The notes below the pieces were generated by a model. It was not told the origin of the DNA and made no database searches. It was given only the letters and a program-made list of their open reading frames with translations. 64,000 bases of DNA from Mesorhizobium sp. WSM3859 (GTDB lineage Bacteria; Pseudomonadota; Alphaproteobacteria; Rhizobiales; Rhizobiaceae): assembly GCF_002295065.1 (NCBI RefSeq), contig NZ_NSGG01000005.1, positions 1 to 64,000 of the forward strand. The letters run 5' to 3'. A program made the position numbers and the translations under genes. Of the stretch, positions 9,574 through 18,310 are shown piece by piece (within the stretch, counting starts at the first letter, position 1; each line of letters begins with the position of its first letter).

Positions 9574-10305
9574 ATGGCGGATCTGGCGGGTAAGGTGGTT
9601 GTCGTCACCGCGGCGGCGCAAGGCATCGGCCGGGCGAGCGCGCTGGCTTTCGCCAAGGCGGGCGCGACCGTTCACGCCACCGATATCAACGAGCCGCTGC
9701 TGGCCGAACTGGGCAAGACGGCCGGCATCCAGACCCGCAAGCTCGATGTGCTGAATGACGCGGCCGTCGCCTCCGCCTTCGCCGAGATCGGCCGGGTCGA
9801 CGTCCTGTTCAACTGCGCCGGCTTCGTCCATGGCGGCTCCATTCTGGAGATGAAGGACGAGGATCTCGACTTCGCCCTCAACCTCAACGTCCGTTCGATG
9901 ATCCGCACCATCCGCGCCGTGCTGCCCGGCATGCTGGAGCGCGGCGACGGCTCGATCATCAACATGGCCTCGCTGGCAAGCTCGCAAAAGGGCGTGCCGA
10001 ACCGCTTCGTCTATGGCTTGACCAAGGCCGCGGTCGTCGGCCTCACCAAGGCGGTCGCCGCCGACTATGTCGCCAAGGGCATCCGCTGCAACGCCATCTG
10101 TCCCGGCACGGTCGAAAGCCCGTCGCTGCAGGACCGCATGCATGCGCAGGGCGACTACGAGGCAGCGCGCGCGGCCTTCATTGCCCGCCAGCCGATGGGT
10201 AGGCTTGGCACGCCGGAGGAGATCGCCGATCTCGCCATCTACCTTGCCGGCGCCACCTACACGTCGGGGCAGGCCTACAATATCGACGGCGGCTGGTCGA
10301 TTTGA
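9574..10305 (+). CDS. SDR oxidoreductase, BDH2/DHRS6-like (possible 2-keto-3-deoxy-L-fuconate dehydrogenase)
   Basis: NAD-dependent short-chain dehydrogenase of 243 residues. The nucleotide motif is the unusual TAAAQGIG (residues 12-19, Ala in place of the first Gly). The catalytic triad is S133, Y147, K151 (YGLTK). These features, and stretches such as FNCAGFVHGG, NLNVRSM and RCNAICPGTVESPSLQ, closely resemble animal BDH2/DHRS6 and the bacterial 2-keto-3-deoxy-L-fuconate dehydrogenases. The ATG at 9574 has GGAGG 5 bases upstream. The next gene is an FAA hydrolase, the usual partner in non-phosphorylative L-fucose/L-rhamnose-type pathways. 3-Hydroxybutyrate oxidation is the alternative. Confidence 0.8.
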   Translation: MADLAGKVVVVTAAAQGIGRASALAFAKAGATVHATDINEPLLAELGKTAGIQTRKLDVLNDAAVASAFAEIGRVDVLFNCAGFVHGGSILEMKDEDLDFALNLNVRSMIRTIRAVLPGMLERGDGSIINMASLASSQKGVPNRFVYGLTKAAVVGLTKAVAADYVAKGIRCNAICPGTVESPSLQDRMHAQGDYEAARAAFIARQPMGRLGTPEEIADLAIYLAGATYTSGQAYNIDGGWSI

Positions 10306-10476
10306 CGAAAGGCTCGGATGTCGGCGGGCTATCGGATCGAAACGTCTGAAAATCTCGACGATTTGGCCGGCATCGCGGCAGCTCGCTTGCCGCCGGTGTG
10401 GTCGGCGACTAGGGTCCGCTGGCTTTGACGGGAATTTGTGAAAACGGCCCTTGGCCGCAAGGTGGAGAATGTTGAG

Positions 10477-11322
10477 ATGAAGTTGTTGCGCTATGGCGAG
10501 GCTGGCAGCGAAAAGCCGGGCCTGCTCGATGCGGATGGGAATATCCGCGACCTTTCCGCTCATGTCGCCGACATCGCCGGCACGGCGCTTCATCCGGCCA
10601 CGCTGGAGATGCTCTCCAAGCTCGATCCCAAGACGCTGCCGGTGGTCTCCGGCAAGCCGCGCCTTGGCGCCTGCGTCGGCGGCACCGGCAAATTCATCTG
10701 CATCGGCCTCAACTATTCCGATCACGCCGCCGAGACCGGCGCCACCGTGCCGCCGGAGCCGATCATCTTCATGAAGGCAAGCTCGGCGATCGTCGGGCCC
10801 GATGACGACGTGCTGATCCCGCGCGGCTCTGAAAAGACCGACTGGGAGGTCGAACTGGCAGTCGTTATCGGCAAGACGGCGAAATATGTCTCGGAGGACG
10901 ACGCGCTGGATTATGTCGCCGGCTACGCCGTCGCGCATGACGTTTCCGAGCGCGCTTTCCAGGCCGAGCGCCAGGGCCAGTGGACCAAGGGCAAGTCCTG
11001 CGACACCTTCGGCCCGACCGGCCCGTGGCTGGTGACCAAGGACGAGGTCGCCGATCCGCAGAACCTGAAGATGTGGCTGACCGTCAACGGCAAGACCATG
11101 CAGAACGGCTCGACCAAGACCATGGTCTATGGCGTCAAGTATCTTGTCTCCTATCTCAGCCAGTTCATGTCGCTGCATCCTGGCGACATCATCTCCACCG
11201 GCACCCCGCCCGGCGTTGGTCTGGGCCTGAAGCCGCCGGTGTTCCTCAAGGCCGGCGACGTGGTGGAGCTCGGCATCGAAGGCCTCGGCCAGCAGAAGCA
11301 GACTTTTAGGGCTGAAGAGTAA
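10477..11322 (+). CDS. Fumarylacetoacetate hydrolase family protein (possible 2,4-diketo-3-deoxy-L-fuconate hydrolase)
   Basis: 281 residues with the FAH fold. It has GLNYSDHAAE at 77-86, the metal ligands of the ExE...D motif at E124, E126 (DWEVELAVVIG) and D155 (AHDVSER), and the C-terminal loop STGTPPGVG. These enzymes cleave C-C bonds of diketo acids with Mg or Mn. Relatives are often labelled ureidoglycolate lyase, but the adjoining BDH2-like SDR favours a diketo-deoxy-sugar acid as substrate. The start at 10477 has GGAG 9 bases upstream. The frame is open further upstream without a better site. The 171-base gap to the SDR gene shows no terminator. Confidence 0.85.
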   Translation: MKLLRYGEAGSEKPGLLDADGNIRDLSAHVADIAGTALHPATLEMLSKLDPKTLPVVSGKPRLGACVGGTGKFICIGLNYSDHAAETGATVPPEPIIFMKASSAIVGPDDDVLIPRGSEKTDWEVELAVVIGKTAKYVSEDDALDYVAGYAVAHDVSERAFQAERQGQWTKGKSCDTFGPTGPWLVTKDEVADPQNLKMWLTVNGKTMQNGSTKTMVYGVKYLVSYLSQFMSLHPGDIISTGTPPGVGLGLKPPVFLKAGDVVELGIEGLGQQKQTFRAEE

Positions 11323-11334
11323 GCGCCGACCTCG

Positions 11335-11516
11335 CCTTCTCCCCTTGTGGGAGAAGGTGGATCGGCGCGCAGCGCCGAGACGGATGAGGGGTGCTCCAGC
11401 GGAGTGCGAACTCGACGATTGAAGGAATCGGCGCGCTTAAATCTCCGGCTTCGCGATCCTTCCAACACCCCTCATCCGGCCGCTTCGCGGCCACCTTCTC
11501 CCACAAGGAGAGAAGG
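11335..11516. repeat. Long inverted-repeat intergenic element 4
   Basis: Arms 11335-11394 and 11466-11516 carry CCTTCTCCCCTTGTGGGAG and its complement, then small GC hairpins (GGCGCGCAGCGCC, GGCCGCTTCGCGGCC) and GGATGAGGGGTG or CACCCCTCATCC. The element lies between the convergent FAA hydrolase and ABC ATPase genes, where a bidirectional terminator is needed. Confidence 0.85.
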
Positions 11517-11528
11517 GAAAGCCGGCGC

Positions 11529-12527
<999 letters not shown>

Positions 12528-12542
12528 GGCTTCGTTCCTGTT

Positions 12543-13604
12543 CTAGAGTTTAACGGCGTTGCCGCTGCGCACGCTCTCGTCGGCGGCGAGGCAGACGGCG
12601 AGCGATTTCACGGCATCGTCCATGTGGCGGGTGAGGTCGATATTTTCGCGGATGGCCTTGAGCAGGAAGGCCTGCTCCAGGTCGCAGAGCTCCTGATGCC
12701 CCGGCTCGCCTTCCATCGACAGCAACTGGTCTTCCTTGGCGAACTTGCCGTCCGGCCCGGTTGCAGCACTATGCAACCGGATGGTCGAGGTCTTGGTGTG
12801 GGTGTCGATGTCGTCGGACTTTATGCCCTCCTTCATGACGATCGACACGCAGCCCTTGGGCGACATCACGTCCTTCACGAAGAAGGCGGTCTCCGAAATC
12901 ATCGGCCCCCAGCCGGCTTCGTACCAGCCGACCGAGCCGTCATCGAACAGCACCTGCAGGTGGCCGTAATTGTACATCGACGGCGCCACCTCATCGCTGA
13001 GCCGCACCCCCATGCCGCGCACCTCGACTGGATTCGCGTCGGTGATCTGCAGCATCACGTCAAGATAATGCACGCCGCAGTCGACGATCGGCGAGGTCGT
13101 CCGCATCAGCTGCTTGTGCGTCTCCCAGGTGTGGCCGGAAGATTGCTGGTTGAGGTTCATGCGAAAGACATATGGACCGCCGAGCTTGCGCGCCTCGGCG
13201 ATCAGCCGGATCCAGGACGGATGGTGGCGCAATATATAGCCGATCACCAGCTTCCTGCCGTTGGCCTTGGCGGCGTCGACGACGCGTTGCGCGTCGGCAA
13301 CCGTCGTCGCCAGCGGCTTCTCGACGAAGACATGGCAGCCAGCTTCAAAGGCCCGCACCGCATAGTCGGCATGGCTGTCGGAATAGGTGGCGATCGCAGC
13401 CACATCCGGCTTCTCGTCGCGTAGCGCGTCCTCGAAGGAGCGCCTGATGCCGTAGCCGCCAAGCCCGTCCGGCAGCGGCACGTCGGAACGGTTGATCAAT
13501 GCCGCGATCTCGAAGCCGGGATTGGTGTGATAGGCCAGCGCATGGCTGCGGCCCATATTGCCGAGCCCGGCAACGACGACGCGAAGGGGTGTTTCAGAGT
13601 TCAC
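12543..13604 (-). CDS. Gfo/Idh/MocA family oxidoreductase
   Basis: NAD(P)-dependent sugar oxidoreductase of 353 residues. The N-terminal Rossmann motif is GLGNMG at 13-18, the family signature is EKPLA at 95-99, and a C-terminal alpha/beta substrate domain follows. The start is GTG (13604) with GGAGC about 8 bases upstream. It is embedded between the permease genes and the ATPase of the amino-sugar importer. A dehydrogenase, epimerase or NAD-dependent glycosidase step on the imported sugar is plausible (the family includes the GH109-type oxidative glycosidases). Which reaction it performs cannot be read from the sequence. Confidence 0.9.
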   Translation of the reverse strand: MNSETPLRVVVAGLGNMGRSHALAYHTNPGFEIAALINRSDVPLPDGLGGYGIRRSFEDALRDEKPDVAAIATYSDSHADYAVRAFEAGCHVFVEKPLATTVADAQRVVDAAKANGRKLVIGYILRHHPSWIRLIAEARKLGGPYVFRMNLNQQSSGHTWETHKQLMRTTSPIVDCGVHYLDVMLQITDANPVEVRGMGVRLSDEVAPSMYNYGHLQVLFDDGSVGWYEAGWGPMISETAFFVKDVMSPKGCVSIVMKEGIKSDDIDTHTKTSTIRLHSAATGPDGKFAKEDQLLSMEGEPGHQELCDLEQAFLLKAIRENIDLTRHMDDAVKSLAVCLAADESVRSGNAVKL

Positions 13605-13644
13605 AGAGCTGCTCCGACGGTTGCACTTTCTCTTGAGAGGGTGT

Positions 13645-13820
13645 CACCCCACCCGGCGCTTCGCGCCGACCTCCCCATCAAGGGGAGGTAGGGCGTCGGC
13701 GCGAACGTACCCATCGCCCAGGGAGCTGCTCCGAACTCAAACCAGCGGCTGTCGAGAATAAGGAGGCGACCTCCTACCTCCCCTCGATGGGGAGGTCGGC
13801 GCGCAGCGCCGGGCGGGGTG
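13645..13820. repeat. Long inverted-repeat intergenic element 5 (inside the operon)
   Basis: The left arm starts CACCCCACCCGGCGCTTCGC (13645) and continues with CCTCCCCATCAAGGGGAGG. The right arm carries CCTCCCCTCGATGGGGAGG and closes with CGGGCGGGGTG (13820). It lies between the second permease gene and the Gfo/Idh/MocA gene of a presumed single operon, so it could attenuate or separate the last two genes. Confidence 0.85.
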
Positions 13821-13854
13821 AAGCGCAGCCCTATGCAGCATCGGCGATAACCGC

Positions 13855-14694
13855 TCACTTCACCGCTCCCGAGGTAATGCCGCGGATCAGCTGCCGCGAG
13901 AAGATGACATAAAGGATCAGCACCGGCAGGATCGCCAGCGAAAGCGCGGCCAGGATCGCGTTCCAGTTGGTGACGAACTGGCCGAGGAAGAGCTGCGCGC
14001 CGAGCGTCACCGTCTTGGTCTCTTCCGACGGCGCCAGGATCAGCGGGAACCACAGGTCGTTCCAGATCGGGATCATGGTGAACACGGCGACCGTCGCCAT
14101 CGCCGGCCGCACCAGCGGCAGCACCAGCCTGAAGAAGATCGTGTATTCCGAAAGCCCGTCGATGCGGCCGGCATTCTTCAGATCGTTGGACACCTGCTTC
14201 ATGAATTCCGACAGGATGAAGATCGCCAGCGGCAGGCCTTGCGCGGTGTAGACCAGGATCAGCGCCGTCAGCGTGTTGACCAGCCCGCTCGCCACCATCA
14301 ATTGCAGGATGGCGACGGTGCCGAGGCGGATGGGGATCATGATGCCGAGCGCCAGGTAAAGGCCCATCAGCGTGTTGCCGCGGAAGCGGTATTCCGACAG
14401 CGCGAAGGAGGCCATCGCGCCGAACAGAAGCACGAAGAACAGCGAGGCGACGGTGACGACCAGGCTGTTCTGGAAATAGTGGAAGAAATCGCCCTGGCCG
14501 AACACGGTGGTGTAGCCGATCAGGTCGAAGGTCTTCGGCGTCGGCGGCGTCAGCGGCGCGCCGAAGATGCCCGCGCGCGACTTGAACGAATTCATCACCA
14601 CCAGGATCACCGGGAACAACGCGATCGCCGTGTAGGTGATAAGGATCGCGTGGGCGCCAATGGTGCGGGGAAGCGAATGGGTGGCTGTGCTCAT
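13855..14694 (-). CDS. Carbohydrate ABC transporter permease (MalG type)
   Basis: Inner-membrane permease of 279 residues starting MSTATHSLPRTIG. The open frame extends upstream across the neighbouring permease gene, but the ATG at 14694 gives the normal MalG-type N-terminus. Six hydrophobic segments are visible, beginning with ILITYTAIALFPVILVV. The EAA-loop region (NAGRIDGLSEYTIFFRLVLP, the ATPase coupling helix) is intact. It starts 8 bases after the first permease and forms the heterodimeric channel with it. Confidence 0.93.
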   Translation of the reverse strand: MSTATHSLPRTIGAHAILITYTAIALFPVILVVMNSFKSRAGIFGAPLTPPTPKTFDLIGYTTVFGQGDFFHYFQNSLVVTVASLFFVLLFGAMASFALSEYRFRGNTLMGLYLALGIMIPIRLGTVAILQLMVASGLVNTLTALILVYTAQGLPLAIFILSEFMKQVSNDLKNAGRIDGLSEYTIFFRLVLPLVRPAMATVAVFTMIPIWNDLWFPLILAPSEETKTVTLGAQLFLGQFVTNWNAILAALSLAILPVLILYVIFSRQLIRGITSGAVK

Positions 14695-14702
14695 GGCGCG
14701 CC

Positions 14703-15647
14703 TCAGAACTGGTAGCGACGCAGGCGCGTCTGCACGAGGAAAAGGTAGACGCAGACGCCGGCGAGAATGATCAGGAACATGATCGTGGCGATCGCCGCCC
14801 CCATGTTGGGATCGCCGACCTGCAGCTGGAAGCCGAAGAAGGCGCGGTAGAGGAAAGTGCCGAGGATGTCGGTCGAATAGTTCGGCCCGGCGAGCGCCCC
14901 TTGCGCGGTGTAGATCAGGTCGAAGGCGTTGAAATTGCCGACGAAGGTCAGGATCGAGATGATGCCGATCGAAGGCAGGATCAACGGCAGCTTGATCTTC
15001 CAGAACTGCGCCATGCCGGTGACGCCGTCGCATTCGGCCGCCTCGATCACCTCATCCGGGATCGAAAGCAGCGCCGCGTAGATCAGCATCATCGGTATGC
15101 CGACGAACTGCCACACCGAGACCAGGCTGAGCGCGGTTAGCGCATACTGCTCCTTGCCGAGCCAGGGCGTGAAGAAGCTCTTCAAGCCGACGAAATCCAT
15201 CAGATGCGGCGCCACACCCCAGATCGGCGACAGGATCAGCTTCCAGGCGAAGCCGACAATGACGAAGGACAGGATCGTCGGCACGAAGATCGCGGTGCGG
15301 TAGAAGGCGGTGAAGCGCAGTTTTGGGCTGGAAAGCAGCGCGGCCAGAAGGATGCCGATCGGGTTCTGCACTAGCATATGGATGATGAAGAACCAGACAT
15401 TGTTCCTTAGCGCGTTCCAGAAATTCACCGACCAGTTCGGGTCGCCGAACAGCGTGCGGAAATTGCTGAAGCCGACGAAGACCTGTGACTGCTCGATGTT
15501 GCGGAACAGCGAGAGCTGGAGGGTGCCGAACAGCGGCAGGATCATGATGGCGGTGTAGACCAGCACCGCCGGCGCCAGGAAGACGCCGACATGCCAGCGT
15601 ATGGGTCTTTTCGCTCGCGTTTCTGCAGCCATGGTTTCGGTGTCCAT
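14703..15647 (-). CDS. Carbohydrate ABC transporter permease (MalF type)
   Basis: First permease of the importer, 314 residues, with an N-terminal transmembrane helix around residues 24-45 and five further helices. The coupling segment EAAECDGVTGMAQFWKIKLP marks the ATPase-binding EAA loop. It is separated by 225 bases from the binding-protein gene upstream, and that gap contains a strong GC hairpin next to the binding-protein stop. This arrangement commonly leaves more mRNA for the binding protein than for the membrane parts. Confidence 0.93.
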   Translation of the reverse strand: MDTETMAAETRAKRPIRWHVGVFLAPAVLVYTAIMILPLFGTLQLSLFRNIEQSQVFVGFSNFRTLFGDPNWSVNFWNALRNNVWFFIIHMLVQNPIGILLAALLSSPKLRFTAFYRTAIFVPTILSFVIVGFAWKLILSPIWGVAPHLMDFVGLKSFFTPWLGKEQYALTALSLVSVWQFVGIPMMLIYAALLSIPDEVIEAAECDGVTGMAQFWKIKLPLILPSIGIISILTFVGNFNAFDLIYTAQGALAGPNYSTDILGTFLYRAFFGFQLQVGDPNMGAAIATIMFLIILAGVCVYLFLVQTRLRRYQF

Positions 15648-15830
15648 GAGTTCGGTTCCCCGCCGTCTCTGGGTTCCAGTTCGGTGATGCTAGCTGATGC
15701 CTCGATGCACGGCCTGGCTGTCCCCTCTGGGGTAAGACAAGGCCAGCGACAAATCGGCTCCGTCTTCCCCACGGGATCGAGGGTAAGACCGGGAGGCTGT
15801 GCCGACAATCGCTATCTGGACTGTTTGAAC

Positions 15831-15856
15831 GCCGGCCGGGCCTGGGCCCGGCCGGC
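15831..15856 (-). terminator. Strong GC hairpin after the binding-protein gene
   Basis: A perfect 12-bp stem (GCCGGCCGGGCC with its complement) and a two-base loop lie 17 bases past the sugar-binding-protein stop. No U-run follows on the minus strand, so it is more likely an mRNA-stabilising or attenuating hairpin inside the operon than a full terminator. Confidence 0.6.
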
Positions 15857-15872
15857 ATCGCAATCGATCTGC

Positions 15873-17147
15873 TTACTTCGCCGGCTTGTACCAGCTGTCG
15901 AGACCGTCCTGCAGCTTCTTGGCTGCGGCTTCCGGCGTGTCGGTGCCGTTGATCACATTGGCCGATTCAACCCAGGTCTCGTTCTCGAGGTTCGGCGTGC
16001 CGCGCGACAGGATCTGGTAGGTCGAGCGGATCGTCGACTTGCACTTGCCGCGCCAGGAGACGAATTCCTGCGCCAGCGGGTCTTCCATCTTCACCGGCGT
16101 CGAGTTCAGGCTGAAGAAGCCCGGCAGCGCATTGGCATAGATGGTGGCGAAGTCCGGCGAAGCGACCCAGGACAGGAACTTCTTGGCCTCTTCCGGATGC
16201 TTCGATGCCGCGTTCAGGCCCATGCCGATATCGGTATGGTCGGAGATGTAGCAGGTGTCGCCGGCCTTCTGCACCGGCGGCGGGAAGGCGCCCATCTTGA
16301 ACTGCGCCTGCGTGTTGAACAGGCCGATTTCCCACGAGCCGGCCGGGTAGATGGCAGCGCGGCCGAGCGTGAACAGGTTCTGGCTGTCGGGATAGGTCTG
16401 CGCCTCGAAGCCGTCGCCCAGATACGGCTTCCACTTGGCCAGTTCCTTGTAGGGTTCGACCCATTGCGGATCGGTCAGCTTCTGCTCACCCTTGATCAGG
16501 GCCGCGCGGCCTTCCTCGCCCTTCCAGTAGTTCGGGCCGATATTCTGATAGCCCATGGTCGCGGCTTCCCAGAGATCCTTGGTGCCCATCGCCATCGGGA
16601 TGTAGGTGCCGTCGGCCTTGATCTTGTCGAGCACGGCGTAGAACTCTTCGTTCGTGGTCGGCACCTTGAGGCCGAGCTTGTCGAAGGCGTCCTTGTTGTA
16701 GATGAAGCCGTGGATGACCGAGGCCATCGGCACGCAGAAGCTCGACTTGCCATCATCGGTCTGCCAGGCGGCCTTGGCGACGGGCGAGAAGTTGTCCATG
16801 CCGGGCAGCGAGGAGATGTCGGCAAGGTTGCCCTTCTTGAACAGTTCGAGCGACTTGTCGAAGGGGCGGCAGGTGATGAGGTCGCCCGCCGAGCCGGCGG
16901 CGAGCTTGGCGCCAAGTGCCGCGTCATATTCGGTCGGGGCCGAAGGCGCGAACACCACCTTGATGCCGGGGTTCTTGGCTTCGAAGGCCGGGATCAGCTT
17001 GTCCTTCCAGATGGTCAGGTCGTCGCCGCGCCAGCTTTCGATGTTGAGCGTCACGTCCTCGGCCAGCGCCATCCCGGTGGTGCCGAGGATGCCCGTGCCG
17101 AGAATGCTTGTGCCGAGCAGAAGGGCCGTCAGTAGTTTGGTCTTCAT
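15873..17147 (-). CDS. Sugar ABC transporter substrate-binding protein
   Basis: Periplasmic ligand-binding protein of 424 residues. The N-terminus is a Sec signal peptide with a repetitive hydrophobic core (LGTSILGTGILGTTG) and a likely cleavage after ALA at residue 29. The mature part is a cluster-1, MalE-like fold (opening with LNIESWRGDDLTIWKDKLIP). GGGAG lies about 6 bases upstream of the ATG. It is co-directional with murQ 53 bases upstream, so the ligand is probably N-acetylmuramic acid, GlcNAc or a small muropeptide or chitin sugar. That assignment is from context only, and no ligand residue can be named. Confidence 0.93.
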   Translation of the reverse strand: MKTKLLTALLLGTSILGTGILGTTGMALAEDVTLNIESWRGDDLTIWKDKLIPAFEAKNPGIKVVFAPSAPTEYDAALGAKLAAGSAGDLITCRPFDKSLELFKKGNLADISSLPGMDNFSPVAKAAWQTDDGKSSFCVPMASVIHGFIYNKDAFDKLGLKVPTTNEEFYAVLDKIKADGTYIPMAMGTKDLWEAATMGYQNIGPNYWKGEEGRAALIKGEQKLTDPQWVEPYKELAKWKPYLGDGFEAQTYPDSQNLFTLGRAAIYPAGSWEIGLFNTQAQFKMGAFPPPVQKAGDTCYISDHTDIGMGLNAASKHPEEAKKFLSWVASPDFATIYANALPGFFSLNSTPVKMEDPLAQEFVSWRGKCKSTIRSTYQILSRGTPNLENETWVESANVINGTDTPEAAAKKLQDGLDSWYKPAK

Positions 17148-17200
17148 CTTCAGTCTCCCTGTTGACCTTTTTCAGGTTCGGTTTTGATGAGAACAGAGGC

Positions 17201-18109
17201 TCAGCGCCCCTTGCTCCCCTCGATCTCGGAAAGCGCCGGCCGAAGCTTTTGGCCGGTTCCTTCCAGTATCTTCTCGGCCGCGTCAGCGCTGGCGGCGCCC
17301 GCGGCGAGCAGAATGGCGGTCTTGACCACGCCGCCGCTCTCCTCGAGCAGGCGGATGGCGTCGTCGCGGCTCTTGCCGCTGATGGCGGCGACCATGCGCA
17401 CGGCGCGGTCGCGCAGCTTAATGTTGTCGGCGGTGAGATTGACCATGTAGCCGTCATGGACATGGCCGAGATGGATGGCGGTCAGCGTCGACAGCATGTT
17501 GAGTGCGATCTTCTGCGCGGTGCCGGCGCCCATGCGCGTCGAGCCGGCGATCAGCTCCGGCGGTGTTTCGAGCAGGATGGCGACATCGGCCTGCTTGAAC
17601 AGCGCCGCACCCCGGTTGTTGGCAATGGCGATAGCCGCCGCGCCGCGGCTGCGCGCGTCCTGCAGCGCCTGAACAGCATAAGGCGTGGAACCGCTGGCGG
17701 AGATGGCGATCAGGCAGTCGCCCTTGCCGATGGCAGCCGCGGCAACCGCCGCCGACGCTTCCCCGGTGTCGTCCTCCGGTCCGCCGGCCAGCGTGCGGAA
17801 GGCGTCGTCTCCGCCGGCAATCAGGATAGCGATGCGATCGCGCGCAATACCGAAAGTGCCGGGCAGTTCCAGCGCGTCAGCCACTGCCATCAGGCCGGAG
17901 CTGCCGGCCGCCGCATAGGCAAGCTTGCCGCCGCTCTTCAACTGCTTGGCGATGAGTTCGGCGGCAACGGCGATCGCCGGAATGGCTCCGTGCACGGCCT
18001 TGGCGGCCTCGATCTGGGCGTTGGCCAGGAACGCCAGAATGGCTTCCGGGGCCTGGACATCCAGCCCCTCGGCATTCTGGTGGAGCGCTTCCGTGCGCGT
18101 CTCGGCCAT
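17201..18109 (-). CDS. murQ: N-acetylmuramic acid 6-phosphate etherase
   Basis: Lyase-type etherase turning MurNAc-6-phosphate into GlcNAc-6-phosphate and D-lactate during peptidoglycan sugar recycling. The 302-residue protein has the SIS fold with AAAGSSGLM and LPGTFGI near residues 60-85, and the MurQ signature around STRMGAGTAQKIALNML, followed by TADNIKLRDRA. The ATG at 18109 has AGGA 8 bases upstream. An upstream in-frame start would run into the operator. It heads the transporter operon, and a perfect NagQ-type box lies 25 bases before its start. The C-terminus is slightly short of the longest family members. Confidence 0.93.
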   Translation of the reverse strand: MAETRTEALHQNAEGLDVQAPEAILAFLANAQIEAAKAVHGAIPAIAVAAELIAKQLKSGGKLAYAAAGSSGLMAVADALELPGTFGIARDRIAILIAGGDDAFRTLAGGPEDDTGEASAAVAAAAIGKGDCLIAISASGSTPYAVQALQDARSRGAAAIAIANNRGAALFKQADVAILLETPPELIAGSTRMGAGTAQKIALNMLSTLTAIHLGHVHDGYMVNLTADNIKLRDRAVRMVAAISGKSRDDAIRLLEESGGVVKTAILLAAGAASADAAEKILEGTGQKLRPALSEIEGSKGR

Positions 18110-18134
18110 CCATTTTCCTCCGACCTGAACGAAC

Positions 18135-18152
18135 AATACCAAAAAAATACCA
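18135..18152 (-). promoter_or_regulatory. NagQ-type operator A (murQ/transporter side)
   Basis: On the minus strand this reads TGGTATT-TTTT-TGGTATT, two perfect direct repeats with an 11-base period. It lies 25 bases upstream of the murQ start. The TGGTATT-N4-TGGTATT pattern is what I recall for the GntR-family NagQ boxes of Xanthomonas. The divergent operon encodes just such a GntR regulator. Confidence 0.85.
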
Positions 18153-18269
18153 CTTGTCCACACGCATTAACGAATTTCGAGGGTCGAAACTCGTGTGTCG
18201 GCAGATTAACGTGATTTTTCAATAAAATAAGGCTTAATCTTTTTTGAACCGAAATTAACACTTGGCTAT

Positions 18270-18287
18270 TGGTATTTTATTGGTATT
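18270..18287 (+). promoter_or_regulatory. NagQ-type operator B (nagK side)
   Basis: TGGTATT-TTAT-TGGTATT, again a perfect pair of direct repeats with 11-base period, lies 23 bases upstream of the nagK start. It mirrors operator A in distance and orientation relative to its gene, so one regulator probably represses both divergent operons. The DNA between the boxes is A/T-rich and should hold both promoters. Confidence 0.85.
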
Positions 18288-18310
18288 ATCCGCGGCGAGG
18301 AGAAAATCGC

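Noticed and set aside
9340..11178. 612-codon open frame on the minus strand
   Set aside because: It is antisense to the SDR and FAA hydrolase and runs into an inverted repeat; no recognisable protein features.
13645..13820. Operon break between the second permease and the Gfo/Idh/MocA gene
   Set aside because: The inverted repeat might end transcription, but the ATPase needed by the importer lies beyond it on the same strand and no promoter is evident, so I kept a single operon with possible attenuation.
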